NCBI GenBank assembly: GCA_002914805.1
Contig: JXTB01000767.1
Coordinates: 54,780-118,779 of the forward strand
DNA from: Parasponia andersonii
Lineage: Eukaryota; Streptophyta; Magnoliopsida; Rosales; Cannabaceae
DNA: 64,000 nucleotides
Reading direction: 5' to 3'
The position numbers and the translations under genes were made by a program. Position 1 is the stretch's first letter, and each line of letters opens with the position of its first letter. Below, in pieces: positions 34,501 through 45,733 of this stretch. The notes under the pieces are model-generated. The model searched no databases. It was given only the letters and a program-made list of their open reading frames with translations, and was not told the DNA's origin.

Positions 34501-35655
34501 TCATAATATTTGGAAGCTTCCTTTTGAGAAAAGAAAAAAAATGGAAAGTTCTTTTTATGTCCAAAACTAAGCACACAAATTGAAATAGAGCTAATGAAGA
34601 TGAACCGCTTGTTTATAGGTAACTCTCATATTCCTAGTTTTTTCCCCACTTCTCCCAAATTTAACTTTAGTTTCATGTCTTTGATTTTTAATCCAACTCG
34701 CTTCTCTGATAGGTTTAGGATTTTGTGTTTGAGAAAGGATGCTGAAAAATAAGTGACATAACAGAGGCTTGTGTTAGGGTTGAAAAGCAATGTAGATTCT
34801 GGTGACTTTTCTTCGTGGTTCTAGATAAAGTGTAGGCAGGTGTCCCTTTGTCTTCTCCGCGAGAAATAAAAATCTTCTTTATTTCTTGGCTGCGGAGGTT
34901 GTACAGATATCCTTAGGGTACAAAGGAAGGATCTCGACTAGATAGTTTAGATTTGCCACTAAAACTATTTTTTCAGTTTAAAAGTGTGACTTTCTATTAA
35001 GTTATCATTCCAGTAAAGAAATAATGGTTCAACCAGGATAACGAGGATGAATACGTCAAGTAAAGCACGTAATGTAGTGTGAGATCTTTAGATAAACAGG
35101 GATTAATCAACTCCTCATTTTTTTTTTTTTTTATATTTTTATATTTTTTTTTTGCAATTTTCTCATATTACCTTTCCACGATAAATTTGCCTTTTTACCT
35201 GAGAGAATCATAAAAAATTGTGTACCTCATACACTTTACATTGTCATTTCAATTTCATTGCTGTTAGAAACCAGACCGAGTTTCTCATCCCGTTCTTTTC
35301 ATTTGCCTCAATGAAAATCTATTTTATCCTCTTTTCCCTGTGCAACCCATCGAGTGAGGCAATAATATTGCATGCCTTATTGTTTTGATTTGATATATTG
35401 AATTTCAGAATGTATGCAACATTTGACTGTTGTTTTGGGTTCTTGGTTGCTATTTCTCCATAGTGGATGCCGTTTGAGGAATATGCAGCTCAACCATTCA
35501 ACCAGCAGAATGGACTCTTCAAGTTCGTCACTGACCTATGCTTAGCAAAGTTACATAGGAATTATACTGGATTTACTCCGCGCCCTATAAAATCATTTTT
35601 TAGCAATCAGTCGAGTTATCTGTATTTGAATGGCCAGGATATGGTTAATCCATAA
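31503..35655 (+). CDS. NUDT2/7/10-like: Nudix hydrolase, ADP-ribose/NADH pyrophosphatase class
   Basis: Cytosolic Nudix enzymes of this plant clade split ADP-ribose and NADH, and influence redox and defence signalling. Eight exons join in phase: 31503-31703, 31806-31871, 32535-32672, 33058-33135, 33260-33310, 33415-33449, 34338-34446, 35464-35655 (TAA). They give 289 residues, near the family's usual 280. The Nudix box is complete at about residues 157-179: G157, E163, R171-E172, E175-E176 and G178. It spans exons 4 to 6. The N-terminal pre-Nudix part (ATLLRASMSQWR, GVWIKLP, HHAEPHYLMLVYWIP) is typical of the AtNUDT2/5/6/7/10 group. The frame opens further upstream of 31503, but a TAA just before this ATG fixes the start; a second Met eight codons later is possible. 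The LTR element ends 820 bp before the TATA box. Confidence 0.93.
34018..34325. repeat. Minisatellite in Nudix intron 6
   Basis: The block ATATTCAAATCTCTGATG recurs at about 34018, 34043, 34148 and 34238, with a unit of about 90-105 bp. The final copy runs into the 3' splice site of exon 7, and the CCCTTGATGTCTTCTG piece beside the acceptor is also present in an earlier unit. Confidence 0.85.
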
Positions 35656-36063
35656 CTTCTCTGATCAGTTGCATCATTTCCTCCGCACTCTTATCTTAAA
35701 TCATTTATTGATAACAATTATGTACTTTTTTGACTGCCCCATAATAAGATGGTAACTACTTCGATGCATTAAGTTTCTCCATTCGTTTTCCCCGTTGATT
35801 TGCATTAATGATGGCATTTTTTACCTTGCAATATTTTACCAAGTTCCACTCTGCATGGCTAAGCTTGTATGGAAAGCAAAAAGACTATAATAGTATATCA
35901 ATATGACATTTGATAATTTGTCTGCACATACCCCTTAGATTTAGCTCCTGCTGCTACTTGTCATTGCCATGTGAGAGATGATCTGCCATGCGGCAGCAAT
36001 TCCGGATTATAGAAGAAAATAGGTGAAAGTCCAGACCCCATGGTAGGAATCTGGTCTGGTTTC

Positions 36064-36070
36064 TATAAAT
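36064..36070 (+). promoter_or_regulatory. TATA box of the small proline-rich protein gene
   Basis: TATAAAT lies 107 bp upstream of the ATG at 36177, a suitable distance for a short leader. Confidence 0.45.
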
Positions 36071-36176
36071 GTTTTCAAGTATTGAGATTGCTGAACTGCC
36101 ATAGAGTTTCCAGGCTCATTGAACATTCTATCCCCCTCATTTTCCTAAGCTAATTTCTTTCAAGAAGAAGAAAAAT

Positions 36177-36596
36177 ATGTTCTTTGAAAAACTTGTGTTC
36201 TTCATAACTCTTTGGTTATCTGCCTTCAGCCTTGGGTTTGCAGGGGATGGTCTTGGTGATGAAATGCCATCACCTACAGGTTGTCTCAACTGCACGATAT
36301 GTCCATATCCATGCCAGCCTCTTTCTCCACCAGCTTCAGGGTACCCTTCATATGGACCTCCCCCGCCACCGCCATCACTTCCTGAGTACCCTTCTTATGG
36401 AGCACCGCCACCACCCCAATCAAATATATCAGCTCAAGGCAAGTGTCCCCCAACTCCTGCCGTTCAGTGCTGCCAATATCCCCCTCCAACCCCTTATGGG
36501 GGATATGTTCCTTATGAGAGTCGTGCACCCCAATCTCCAATTCCTATCTTTCCTTCCTTTATGATACTGCTATTTTCTTCCGCTGTTTTATTTTAA
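36177..36596 (+). CDS. Small secreted proline-rich (hydroxyproline-rich glycoprotein-like) protein
   Basis: Intronless, 139 residues. Residues 1-22 (MFFEKLVFFITLWLSAFSLG) form a clear signal peptide. The mature part has a Cys cluster (GCLNCTICPYPCQP), then Pro/Tyr-rich runs (GYPSYGPPPPPP, EYPSYGAPPPP) like extensin motifs, a second Cys group (GKCPPTPAVQCCQYPPP), and a hydrophobic C-terminus (FMILLFSSAVLF) that could be a GPI-anchor signal. It is probably a cell-wall or membrane-anchored wall protein, with prolines likely hydroxylated and glycosylated. The exact family is not certain; Arabidopsis has several unnamed hydroxyproline-rich proteins of this layout. It lies 520 bp downstream of the Nudix gene on the same strand. 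The start is the first Met, followed directly by the signal peptide. Confidence 0.8.
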   Translation: MFFEKLVFFITLWLSAFSLGFAGDGLGDEMPSPTGCLNCTICPYPCQPLSPPASGYPSYGPPPPPPSLPEYPSYGAPPPPQSNISAQGKCPPTPAVQCCQYPPPTPYGGYVPYESRAPQSPIPIFPSFMILLFSSAVLF

Positions 36597-38439
36597 GCTT
36601 GCATGGTTGTGTTATCAGGTTTTATAATATCGAAGTTCACAAATTCTCTAATTTGAAAGTCAAGTAATTGGTAATAAATTTTCCTTAATAATCATAAGTT
36701 CTGCTGCAGCTATTTCACATATATGGTTTTACTATTTCTAGCACTGTCCGTAATGTTAATAGCTTCATGTATATGTACTTTGTCATACAAATATGAAATG
36801 AACTTTCTCAGTTTCCTGTTGTTGGTTTATCTTTTCTGCGAGAGAGAGGAGTTTCGGTGGGTTTTGAGATCGTCTGTGCCAAGTAGCAGAAGGCTTTTAG
36901 TCCATATCCTCAATTTGGCACGGTGAATTGTCCTTATATGGCTATTTTGTCTATCTTCCTTCGACTAGATCCAATTTTGTTCCCAGGACAGTCTTCACAA
37001 ACTGACAAATGCACTTTTATTTGAATATAGAGCTTATCCCTTTTGTAGGTTACACTCAAAGGAGTGTGTCAAAAGGTGTATTGATTATTGGATCACTTTT
37101 CTGGCAATTTGACCTCTTACCAGTCCTTAACAGAAAAGGCCAGAGGGGACTTACTAATTAATCTTAAATTACTCACGGATTTCTTTGCATTTTTTTTTCT
37201 TCTAATGGAGGTTTTTATTTATTATTCTATCAGCCTTTCTATAAGGCCATCTATTGTTAAATTAATTGCACAACAATCATATAAATGTTTCATAAAATCC
37301 GCTCCCTACCTCTCTAAATATGGAGAATATTTGTCAACCTAATTTTCGAATTAATATGGTCGTGGTTTGGACAGAGGTAACTTTTATAGAGGTTTCTTGA
37401 AATTGCATTGGGACATTAAATGAATCATTGCAGTGACTGTTCACTTTGTGGTTGTGATCATGTGAAACAATTTAAGGAGTATTTGGTGAGAGAGATAATA
37501 AAGGCCATTAAACTTGACACAAATTTAGATGATGCCCGCTTAAATTATTCAATTGTTCTTGGCAGATTCTCAAACTACTAGATACATAGACAGTTCAATC
37601 ATACACTTCCTTAAATGGAAAATCGTTTTGCAGAGTATGTGAAAGTGGATTCAAAGTAAATGTTTCCATGCTTTTCCATTATAGAAACAGCTAATAAAGC
37701 ATTAAAGACTCGATGAAACGACCAAAACTTTAGTCGGTATGAGCTGTAATGCTAAAACCCCCGTCAAGACCAATAAATACAGACAAAAACTACTCCCATT
37801 GTAATTTATTTTCGATCAATAAGGCTTCACCAAATCCAATTTCCAAATTTAAAACAAATACCTAAATCAAAATTTAATTACTTAACAAAATCGGCCACTG
37901 TTATTCCATATTATTTTGTCAAACCTGTCTTTATCACTTCCTCCTCCACATTTCATATCAAAGTACAACGTTTTTTTCACTTCGCTTCATTTAGTCAATC
38001 GTATGTGCAAACCCATTATGTTAATATCCCAAATCTTCTATATTTTCAAGGAAAAATGAGATAGACAAGAAACAAAAAGAAACATCCTTTTACAATTGTT
38101 CATCAATTTTTTGTTCGATTTTTACCATGCATTTTGCCATCTTTTTCACTTCCCCAATAATAATAAATGAAAATTAAAAAAAAAATAGATATAGTACAAA
38201 AAATTGATATGTGATCATACATAATGAAACATCATGATCAATTGTATACATAAATAAATCTAACATAATCGCTACTCAAACTTACAACCCAAAAAAAAAC
38301 CGCACACACACATAAACAATTTTTAAAATAAAACATTTCAAGGTATCAAATAAAAAAAAAACCTCCCTTATTCCCAATAGAAGAGTAAAATTAAATTAAA
38401 CCAAGTGATAAATTAAAAAAAAAAATTTTAAAGGAAAAC
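36597..38439. other. Gene-free DNA between the proline-rich gene and the FLA gene
   Basis: Contains the 3' flanks of the two neighbouring genes. AT-rich, with short open frames that show no family resemblance or coding bias. No RNA gene or transposon end was recognised. Confidence 0.5.
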
Positions 38440-39696
38440 TTACAGAACTGAAAATCCTAGCCATGCACTAACAACAAGAGCCAAGAACCCAAATCTCCCA
38501 CCGTCAATTCTCACAGCTCCATTACCATCAGCCGTCTGATCAGCCACGTCACCGTCCGGCGAGTCGGCAGGGGAGTCGGCCACCTCATCGGGCGAAGGCG
38601 CAGCCTTCCCCTTCTTCTTACCCTTCGACGGCTTCGGCGCGTCGGCGGCCTCTTCCGGCGCCGGAGCCGGAGCCTCAGCCAGACCCTTGAAGAGCTCCCT
38701 CGGCATCAGGACCTTATCGACGGTGTAGATCGCCACGGGCTGCTCATCGAGGAGGGTCCCGGTGATCCTCGCGGTCACCACCTTGGTCTTGAGCGTCACC
38801 ACTTCGCCGTCGTTTTGTACAGTAAAGTCGTACTTGTTCGCTCCGTCGGTGGCGAGAGTGTTCATGACTCCATTGTTGGACTTCAACATCGCTACGGACT
38901 GGTACAGCGGAACGCCATGGTACTCGAGCAGAGAGCTCTTCCCCGCCTTGGTGAGGTTCTTGAACTTGGGCAGGAACGCCTTGAACACGTCATCCAGAGG
39001 GCAGAACACCGTCAGGCCCCCGGCGAGGTTGTCCTGGAAGGTGCCGACGGCGTCGGCGTCGGCGAGCAGAGTGTCGGCGAAGACCTTGCACCCGTGGGCG
39101 GACATGATCCCGGTGATGTTGATCTCCGCCGGCGCCGGCGTCGGCGCCGAAGCGGCGGCCGACGGGAGGACCTGGCTGATCTGGATGACGGAGATGTTGT
39201 AGGGGAGCTCCTCCACGGACTTGACGAACTTGGCCCCGAACGTGCCGTCGTTGTCCTCGGGGGCAAACCCGACTTTTCCGCCGTGGAGGTCGGTGATGTT
39301 GACGAAGCCGGTGGAGCCCGGGGCGGAGCCGGTGGCCTGGAACATGGTGGCAGCGAGGGCGGTGCCGTTGGTGATCTGGTGGAGCTTCTTGGCGCCGAAG
39401 TAGTCGAGGAGGACGTGGATGGAGAGGATGTTCTTGATGGTGTAGATGGTTGGGTGCTTGGCGAGGATGTCGTCCATGGCGGCGTTGTCGACGGCGCAGA
39501 CGGTGATGGTGGTCCGCCGGTTGATCTCGGCGGCGAGGTGGGTCAGGGTCAGGTAGTGGTTGAAGGTCGAGAACTCCGGGTGCTTCGCGAGGATCTTCGT
39601 GATGTTGTGGGCTTGAGCGCCGCCGCACGAGGAAAGGACCACCGCCATGGCCAGGACGGCAATGGCGGCGGTTATAGCCGGTCGGAGGAGCTGCAT
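38440..39696 (-). CDS. FLA1-like: Fasciclin-like arabinogalactan protein (two FAS1 domains, GPI-anchored)
   Basis: Cell-surface glycoprotein of the FLA group A type, involved in adhesion and wall organisation. Intronless, 418 residues (Arabidopsis FLA1 about 424). A signal peptide covers residues 1-29. The first FAS1 domain spans about 30-180 (FNHYLTLTHLA, TITVCAVDNAAM, IKNILSIHVLLDYF). A short Pro/Ala linker (SAPTPAPA, about 183-190) follows. The second FAS1 domain spans about 191-340 (GGLTVFCPLDDVFKAF, VAIYTVDKVLMP). Then comes a Pro/Ala/Lys-rich glycomodule and a hydrophobic tail (FLALVVSAWLGFSVL) for GPI attachment. Several NxS/T sites are present (NITK, NGTA, NITD, NITG, NLTK). The gene is strikingly GC-rich compared with its flanks, and this creates a long false antisense frame. 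A CT-rich leader (GA on the + strand at 39736-39751) precedes the start. Confidence 0.94.
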   Translation of the reverse strand: MQLLRPAITAAIAVLAMAVVLSSCGGAQAHNITKILAKHPEFSTFNHYLTLTHLAAEINRRTTITVCAVDNAAMDDILAKHPTIYTIKNILSIHVLLDYFGAKKLHQITNGTALAATMFQATGSAPGSTGFVNITDLHGGKVGFAPEDNDGTFGAKFVKSVEELPYNISVIQISQVLPSAAASAPTPAPAEINITGIMSAHGCKVFADTLLADADAVGTFQDNLAGGLTVFCPLDDVFKAFLPKFKNLTKAGKSSLLEYHGVPLYQSVAMLKSNNGVMNTLATDGANKYDFTVQNDGEVVTLKTKVVTARITGTLLDEQPVAIYTVDKVLMPRELFKGLAEAPAPAPEEAADAPKPSKGKKKGKAAPSPDEVADSPADSPDGDVADQTADGNGAVRIDGGRFGFLALVVSAWLGFSVL

Positions 39697-39751
39697 TGTT
39701 GTGGCTTAGAGCGAGAAAGTAAAAGAGAGAACTCTAGAGAGAGAGAGAGAG

Positions 39752-41772
39752 TGAAATGACAGTGAGACAGGACTCAAAGGAGTGAGAGCTTATGGTAGCA
39801 GTATATGGAAAATGGAGGAGTGTGTAGGAGGAGATTTTAACAATATGAGACTTGGATATCGAGAAAATTACAAGTGAAGCCATTTGCCTTTTGTGGGGTC
39901 CACTCTTGTGTTTTTTTTTTTTTTTTTCTGTCTTTGTTCTTTAATGTTTGCAGGAAAAAATGTTTTTTTTTTCCTTTATTTTTTTCCTTTTGTTTTTGGT
40001 GAGATTGGTTTAATATGTCCGAGAAGCTCAAGAATGGTATGATTAAGGGCATAAAAGGTTTAATTGATGATATTTTTCCTAAAAACAAATTTATTGAGGT
40101 TCCTTTCGGGGAAACATTTTTCGTGTCATAATTATGGACCTATGTCAAGTTTTTATCTTTTGTTAATCTAGTTGTAGTGTCCCAAAACATCGTTCTGTTT
40201 TAGGGAAAATGGCAATAGAATATCTAATTATAATGTTATTTTTGGAATATTATATCTAAGTATTATGTTATTAAGATTGAGAATTAAGTGGGCATGTCAG
40301 TAACGAAAGAAAATCGAAAGACTTGAAAGAGTACTTAAAATGAATTAAAAATTGAATTATCTTTCTAAAATTTAATTAACTATGTAAAAAAAGATTTTCT
40401 AAAATAAACACGTAAATAAAATAGAAGGAAAAGGGGAAATCACTTTCTTATGTCCTATCCCCTTATTGGTTGATTAGTAAACAAGTCTGAAACATAAAAA
40501 TAAATCCAACTATGTACTCTTTTGTATAGTTCTAATGCTAATATAATCTTTCATTATGAAACACTATAAAGTATGCTCTTTAAAGTTTAATCCAACATGT
40601 ATGCAATTAAGCAAAGATACTCATATCAATTAATTAAGTGGCATTTTTAAAAGGCTAAATATGAGTACTTGTAGCGGGAAAAAAAAAAAAAAAAAAAGGA
40701 AAGTTTCCACACTACTTTAAGAATAAAATAAAGGGAGATTAAAAATAGAGTAAAGAAGGTCGTTGTTAAGAACATATCACGTGGTTTATGACATTGGGAG
40801 CATCATCTTCATAACCTTTGATCAGAAATCCATGTACGGTAAAAAGATGCCTTCTTTTACTTAGCATTACATTACAATATAATGTTATTTAATACAAACA
40901 ACAAACACAAAGACCATTTCACAAGCATCGAATAGAATCAAAATCAGCTAATCCCACGTTGGGTAATGCCCCCACAAACTCTGGGCTCCGAAGATTTCAG
41001 GGGACCCATCCCATCAAATCATCACCTGGATGCAGTTCCATTAGGCTTCGTGATGATCACCAATCATTAGCCGTCAAAATGTTTTTGACCATTCCATATT
41101 TTGGTTCCAAAAAAAAAAGGTCTTGAGTTTCTTTTAGTTCAAATTATAATTCATTTTTCCATTTCAAACAATACAAAACTCAGTGTTCAAGAAAATTACA
41201 GTTCAAATTAGTAATGAGATAATAATTCTATGTAGATAAGGCAAAATGGCAAATTATGTTCTAATTGGTGTATACAAAAAGTCTATTTGTGAAACGAGAT
41301 AAATCACACAATCAATGCCATTTGCCAACAAAACTATTAAGGCGTCTAAATAAGGAGAATTTGATCATCATCTCAGTGTATACTCATTTTTGGCGCCTAG
41401 TTAGTCGATATAGTGAATATGTATATACCATAAGGTTTTTTTTTTTTATAATGGATAGGTATCAATTTCGCCAATAAAAATTTAGTATGTACATTTTTTT
41501 ATTGTAAAAAATAAGAAAAAAAAAAAGAACATTAATGATACACGTCTTTTCATACACTTCATTATAACCATTAGACCACTAATGAAAATTTAGCATGTAT
41601 ATTTTTTTATTATAAAAAATAAAAAAGAGAAAGAACATTAATAATGTACTTCTTTTCATACACTTCATTATAGTCATTATATCACTGTTAGATGATATTA
41701 GATGATGATTCAACGGCTTAAAAAAAATATCTACCTCTAAGTAAAAAACAAAAATACCTATTAGATAGGCAA

Positions 41773-41806
<34 letters not shown>

Positions 41807-43820
41807 ACATTAATACCTTAACAGCTCTATTCTCTTTTCTCTATGATTTTTACTGAAATTTACTACTTCTCAGCCCCAATAGGTTTAAATTACTCCATGA
41901 AATACTAATTCATCATTCACAATCACTAACAGCTGAACTAAACAAATATGAACGTAAGAAAAAGTATAACATGCCTGGATAAATTTTCATTTTCATTCTC
42001 TAATTTGATTAGTTGCATTTAAATGAAATTTAATCCAAATTTAAAAATTTGGACCGTAAATTCCCAAAATACAAATTTATTTTAACTGAGAGTACAAGAC
42101 TGACTCGGTAATTTCATTCCCCCCCTAATAATATGCAACTATGCACTGAAGAACGTCGAATCAATAACAATTATATCAAAATTAAATAACATAAAAATAC
42201 TACCCAAAAGTAAAAATAATCTGACCATTCAGAATTACTGGCCAGGCATTATTTCAATTTAAGATCTTCCAGCAAAATTGTCCAAAAAAAAAAATACCCA
42301 GAAAAATGGAGCGTTGGATCAAAGAGTGCTATGTGCCACATCAGCATATGTCGGCATGCCAGGCAGAAAGTACAATGCTGGAGGGTAATTTCGTAGTTCT
42401 ATTGAAATTGGAGGGTAGTCTAGCTGGCAAATGTGTTACTGATCCTGCTTAACTTAACCGTGTTGGGGCCAAAGTACTAGATACTCCAAACATTGACAGA
42501 CTGGTTACACTACATAGGATGCAGCCACGTGTACGGTCTGGATTGAGCAATTTACAGCCGTTACGATCTGCCACCGACAAGAGTTTCATGGCTGAGTTGG
42601 AAACACGATAGTCTTTAACGGCCGAGATCTTTTCTTCCCTTTTCCTTCTCGATGCTCACTAGTATTTTCTTTTTTCTTTTTTCTTTTTTCATTTTTACTA
42701 ACAAATGCTCTCTAATAATCTTTTGCATTATAGAAACTAAAATAAACGTACTAAAGTATTATTATATATAGATGTGTTGGGTTTGCTACAAGTTAATCAA
42801 AGAAATTTTCTTTTTTTTTTTTTGGGAGGGGGGGGGGGGGGGTTTTGTTTTTTTTTTTTTTGGGGAATTAATTGGGTTTGGTGAAGCTCGTTCTTGGGCT
42901 CATGTGTTTTTTGAGCGAGTTGAAAAGTAAAATAAAATCCAACTTACTTTTATGGATATACTAAGTCTTGACTCTTGGATCCTATTCCAGCCTAACTATC
43001 CCAAAATACAAAAAATGAAAATATTATAATACACGAAGGTGTATAATATAAGCATGATTAGTGGCAAAATTAATGTGCATGTTTATGCCGAGGCAATCTG
43101 AACTAATGAAATGATTTGTTTATGATTGATTGAGAAGCGTACAAGTTAATGCTCACTGTCTTTATCACCAAAAACCAAGTATCTAAGTATTCATATAAAA
43201 CAAACAAGGCTGGAAGATATAAAAATACATGAATACATCACTTGGGATGAATGTATCATATAAATCAAAACAAACATTACTGGTTGAAAATTAAGGGAAA
43301 AAAGAAAAACCAGTCCCCCAATATTCTTTTTATATATTGTATCTAATTCTGTTTTTTCTAAACGAAAGAGTCATTAGCCAAAATATGCATGCATTTATTC
43401 ACTAAACAATCTAGAGTCACTAATTATTAAATTATGAGTTCACAATTTGTCAATTGATTTTTCTTATCAATGCTTGCTTGCACTTTGAACCCGTACAATA
43501 GTAAATGCACATGTGATACTTAGTACCATACACAGTTAGGTAAAGGTCCTACATGCAAAATTTAAAAATAGAGTACATCTCTATTAGTATATACTAAGCT
43601 TCATAAGTGTGCTTTTTAGCATATTTTTAATGAAGATAAATCAGGGAAAAATAACAGAAATATATCTTTTAAAGAGCTAAGCTGAACCGCGAGAAAAGTA
43701 CTTATTGGCTAAAAGAAGTTTCTTCATTAGCACTGATTTTGATTACATGCATATACTCCGGGTAAATGAATTCATGGTGTTCAACTCCCCCATGAAGAGA
43801 CGATGAACATGAGGCACTCT
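39752..43820. other. Gene-free AT-rich DNA upstream of the FLA gene
   Basis: The part near 39.75 kb is the FLA promoter. Further on I see A runs (40679-40697), a direct duplication at 41476-41697, a TA repeat (41775-41804), and a run of 14 G within a T-rich context (42822-42842). The stretch 42300-42620 is less AT-rich, but I find no coding exon in it. Confidence 0.5.
41476..41697. repeat. Imperfect direct duplication, about 110-bp unit
   Basis: Two adjacent copies each contain AAAATTTAG(T/C)ATGTA, TTTTTTTATT, AAAGAACATTAAT, and CTTTTCATACACTTCATTATA. They are about 90 percent alike by eye, so the duplication is fairly old. Confidence 0.8.
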
Positions 43821-43960
43821 GGCTTAACCCAACTTTTTCAGGGTTAAAGATGCAACCATGGGCCCATGGCTACTTATTTGGAGCTTTGTTAGGCTTAAGC
43901 CGTCTTTTCAGGGTTGACCGTGCGACCATGGCTACTTAGTTTGAGCATGTTTAAGTCTCA
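43821..43960. repeat. Short direct repeat around GACCATGGCTACTTA
   Basis: Two copies with a period of about 70 bp share GGCTTAA, CTTTTTCAGGGTT and CCATGGCTACTTA. The first copy has an extra GGGCCCATGG palindrome. Origin unknown. Confidence 0.6.
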
Positions 43961-44261
43961 CTACAAATTGAGGCATCTGTAATCTTAATTAAACAATTAA
44001 AACTGATCTAACGAAGAACCATACACACAACTTGTTTTTCTTGAAGCCATCTCCAAGGGGAGGGTATTATGCATACAAGCAGAAAAACACATACAGATAC
44101 AAACACATATGCGCACCTATTTTGCTAAAGATTCATAAAGAACCTTAGAAATTGTATAATCAAAGTTAGTTTGCTTCTCGTAGCAACATTACAGCAAGAA
44201 GAAAACCAGCACATCAGCCAAATTGCCACTACATACCTTTTCTTCATTATGTACACAAGAA

Positions 44262-45099
44262 ATGCTAGTCCCTAGTTAAATAACAAGGTCTATGATCTAA
44301 CACCCCACAAGCAACAACACAACAATAAATAAACTCTCACTATCTATATCATCCAATCATTCAGAACCAGTAAGATAAAACAACATTATCTGGTACAAGA
44401 GTTTCTCTCTTTCAAGCTTAACAAATTAAACTTGTAACCCTCTTTTCAAATTTCCATTCATAACATGTTTACAATTGAAACAAAAGCCAGTAACGAAAAC
44501 CAAAACGTGTATATGTACATATAAAAGAAAGAATCGCAAGTACAATTTAAAAGAACTTGCCAAAATGCTAAACTCCCTAGTTAAATAACAAGGCCATGGT
44601 CTAATATCCCATTAGAAATTGGAAAACAATTACTAAGTTGTCACTTTCTATGTCATGTCCCCAGAAACAGTAAAGAAGCAGCATTAATCTGGTATACAAG
44701 TTTCACTCTTCAAGCTCAACAGATTAAAATTATAGTGTCTCTTCAAGTTTTCCATCCATAACATATTACAATTGATAACAAAAGCCAATAAAGTAAAGGA
44801 AAAACATAGGTACAGTGTTAAATAGCTTGCCCAACTATTTAAATAACAAGGCCCTTGATCTAGCACCACATAAGAAATACAAAACCACTAAATAAATTCT
44901 CACTTTCTAAGTCGTGTAATCATTTGGAACCAGTAACATAAGCAACATTATATGGTACAAAAGTTTCTCTCTTTTGGTTAAACATATTTAAAGTCAATGC
45001 TCTGCTCAAATTTCCATCCATAACATAGCTATAAAAGCTAATTAAAATCAAAATAAAAAATAGAATAAAATCATAAGTAGAACTTTTAGAGAACTTGCC
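44262..45099. repeat. Triplicated 270-300-bp unit in the TIC20-V 3' flank
   Basis: Three diverged tandem units: 44262-44561, 44562-44831 and 44832-45099. Each carries TTAAATAACAAGG, CTCACT(A/T)TCTA, an ATTATCTGGTACAAG-like block, GTTTCTCTCTT, TTTCCATCCATAACAT and an (A/G)(A/G)CTTGCC end. The last unit overlaps the final codons and stop of the TIC20-V coding region. Confidence 0.85.
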
Positions 45100-45733
45100 T
45101 CTCAGCAGCTTCAGCCACAATTGGCAATCTGGGCAACTGTCCCAACAAGCAAGAAGAGGACCCATAAATCAAACAAACCAAAAGGAACAAAAACACAGTA
45201 CTATCCAAGCTCATCATCAAATCCAAACCCAACCCATCTCTTGGATTGAAGCTTCTCTCCAAAAGATCAGGAAAAATCAAGAGCACATCAAGGACTATTG
45301 CTTGCATAGTATTAAACCTCACATATCTACTGAAATTCCTGTTCCTCACCACAACAAAATAAAGTGTCAAAAACACTAAGAACCCATTTAAAGGAAACCC
45401 CTTAAACACCTTTATAGCTGGTATTAAGGGCTGAATGAGCGTTTGAATGGGACTAAACTGGGTTATAATATATTTCCCATATTGTATACCATCAAAGAAG
45501 GGGTAAAAGTAACAAACAGCTGAGATTAGCCTGTCAGGGCCATCAGCTGAGTTGCTACCCTTGGATTGAGAGGTTATTACTCTTCTGGGTCTGATGGGAA
45601 TTCTTAAATTGTGGCCAAATTTGGGGACAGTGAGAAAAGCTGGGGTGTTTTTAGAATATAAGAAGATGGGATTATGGGGTTTGTTTGAGAAGGACAAAGG
45701 GGTCATTGTGAAGAGAAGGTTGGAAGCGGCCAT
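45086..45733 (-). CDS. TIC20-V: TIC20-V-like chloroplast inner-envelope protein
   Basis: Tic20-family membrane protein of the plastid protein-import machinery; isoform V belongs to the divergent group whose role is less clear than Tic20-I. One exon, 215 residues. Residues 1 to about 60 are Ser/Thr/Lys/Arg-rich with few acidic residues, as in a chloroplast transit peptide. The conserved part starts DRLISAVCYFYPFFDGIQYGKY. About four hydrophobic segments follow (around 70-85, 107-129, 140-157 and 175-195). Other family blocks are NGFLVFLTLYFVVVRN, RYVRFNTMQAIVLDVL and SRxxLG-like SSCLLGQLPRLPIVAEAAERQVL. The start Met is followed by a typical MAAS transit-peptide opening. Codon and base use is ordinary. 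The last codons are copied in diverged form in the 3' flank. Confidence 0.92.
   Translation of the reverse strand: MAASNLLFTMTPLSFSNKPHNPIFLYSKNTPAFLTVPKFGHNLRIPIRPRRVITSQSKGSNSADGPDRLISAVCYFYPFFDGIQYGKYIITQFSPIQTLIQPLIPAIKVFKGFPLNGFLVFLTLYFVVVRNRNFSRYVRFNTMQAIVLDVLLIFPDLLERSFNPRDGLGLDLMMSLDSTVFLFLLVCLIYGSSSCLLGQLPRLPIVAEAAERQVL

Noticed and set aside
38815..39759. Plus-strand open frame of 314 codons across the FLA gene
   Set aside because: Composition is Gly/Val/Glu/Arg-biased, as expected of an antisense shadow of a GC-rich gene; the - strand matches a known family with signal peptide and FAS1 domains.
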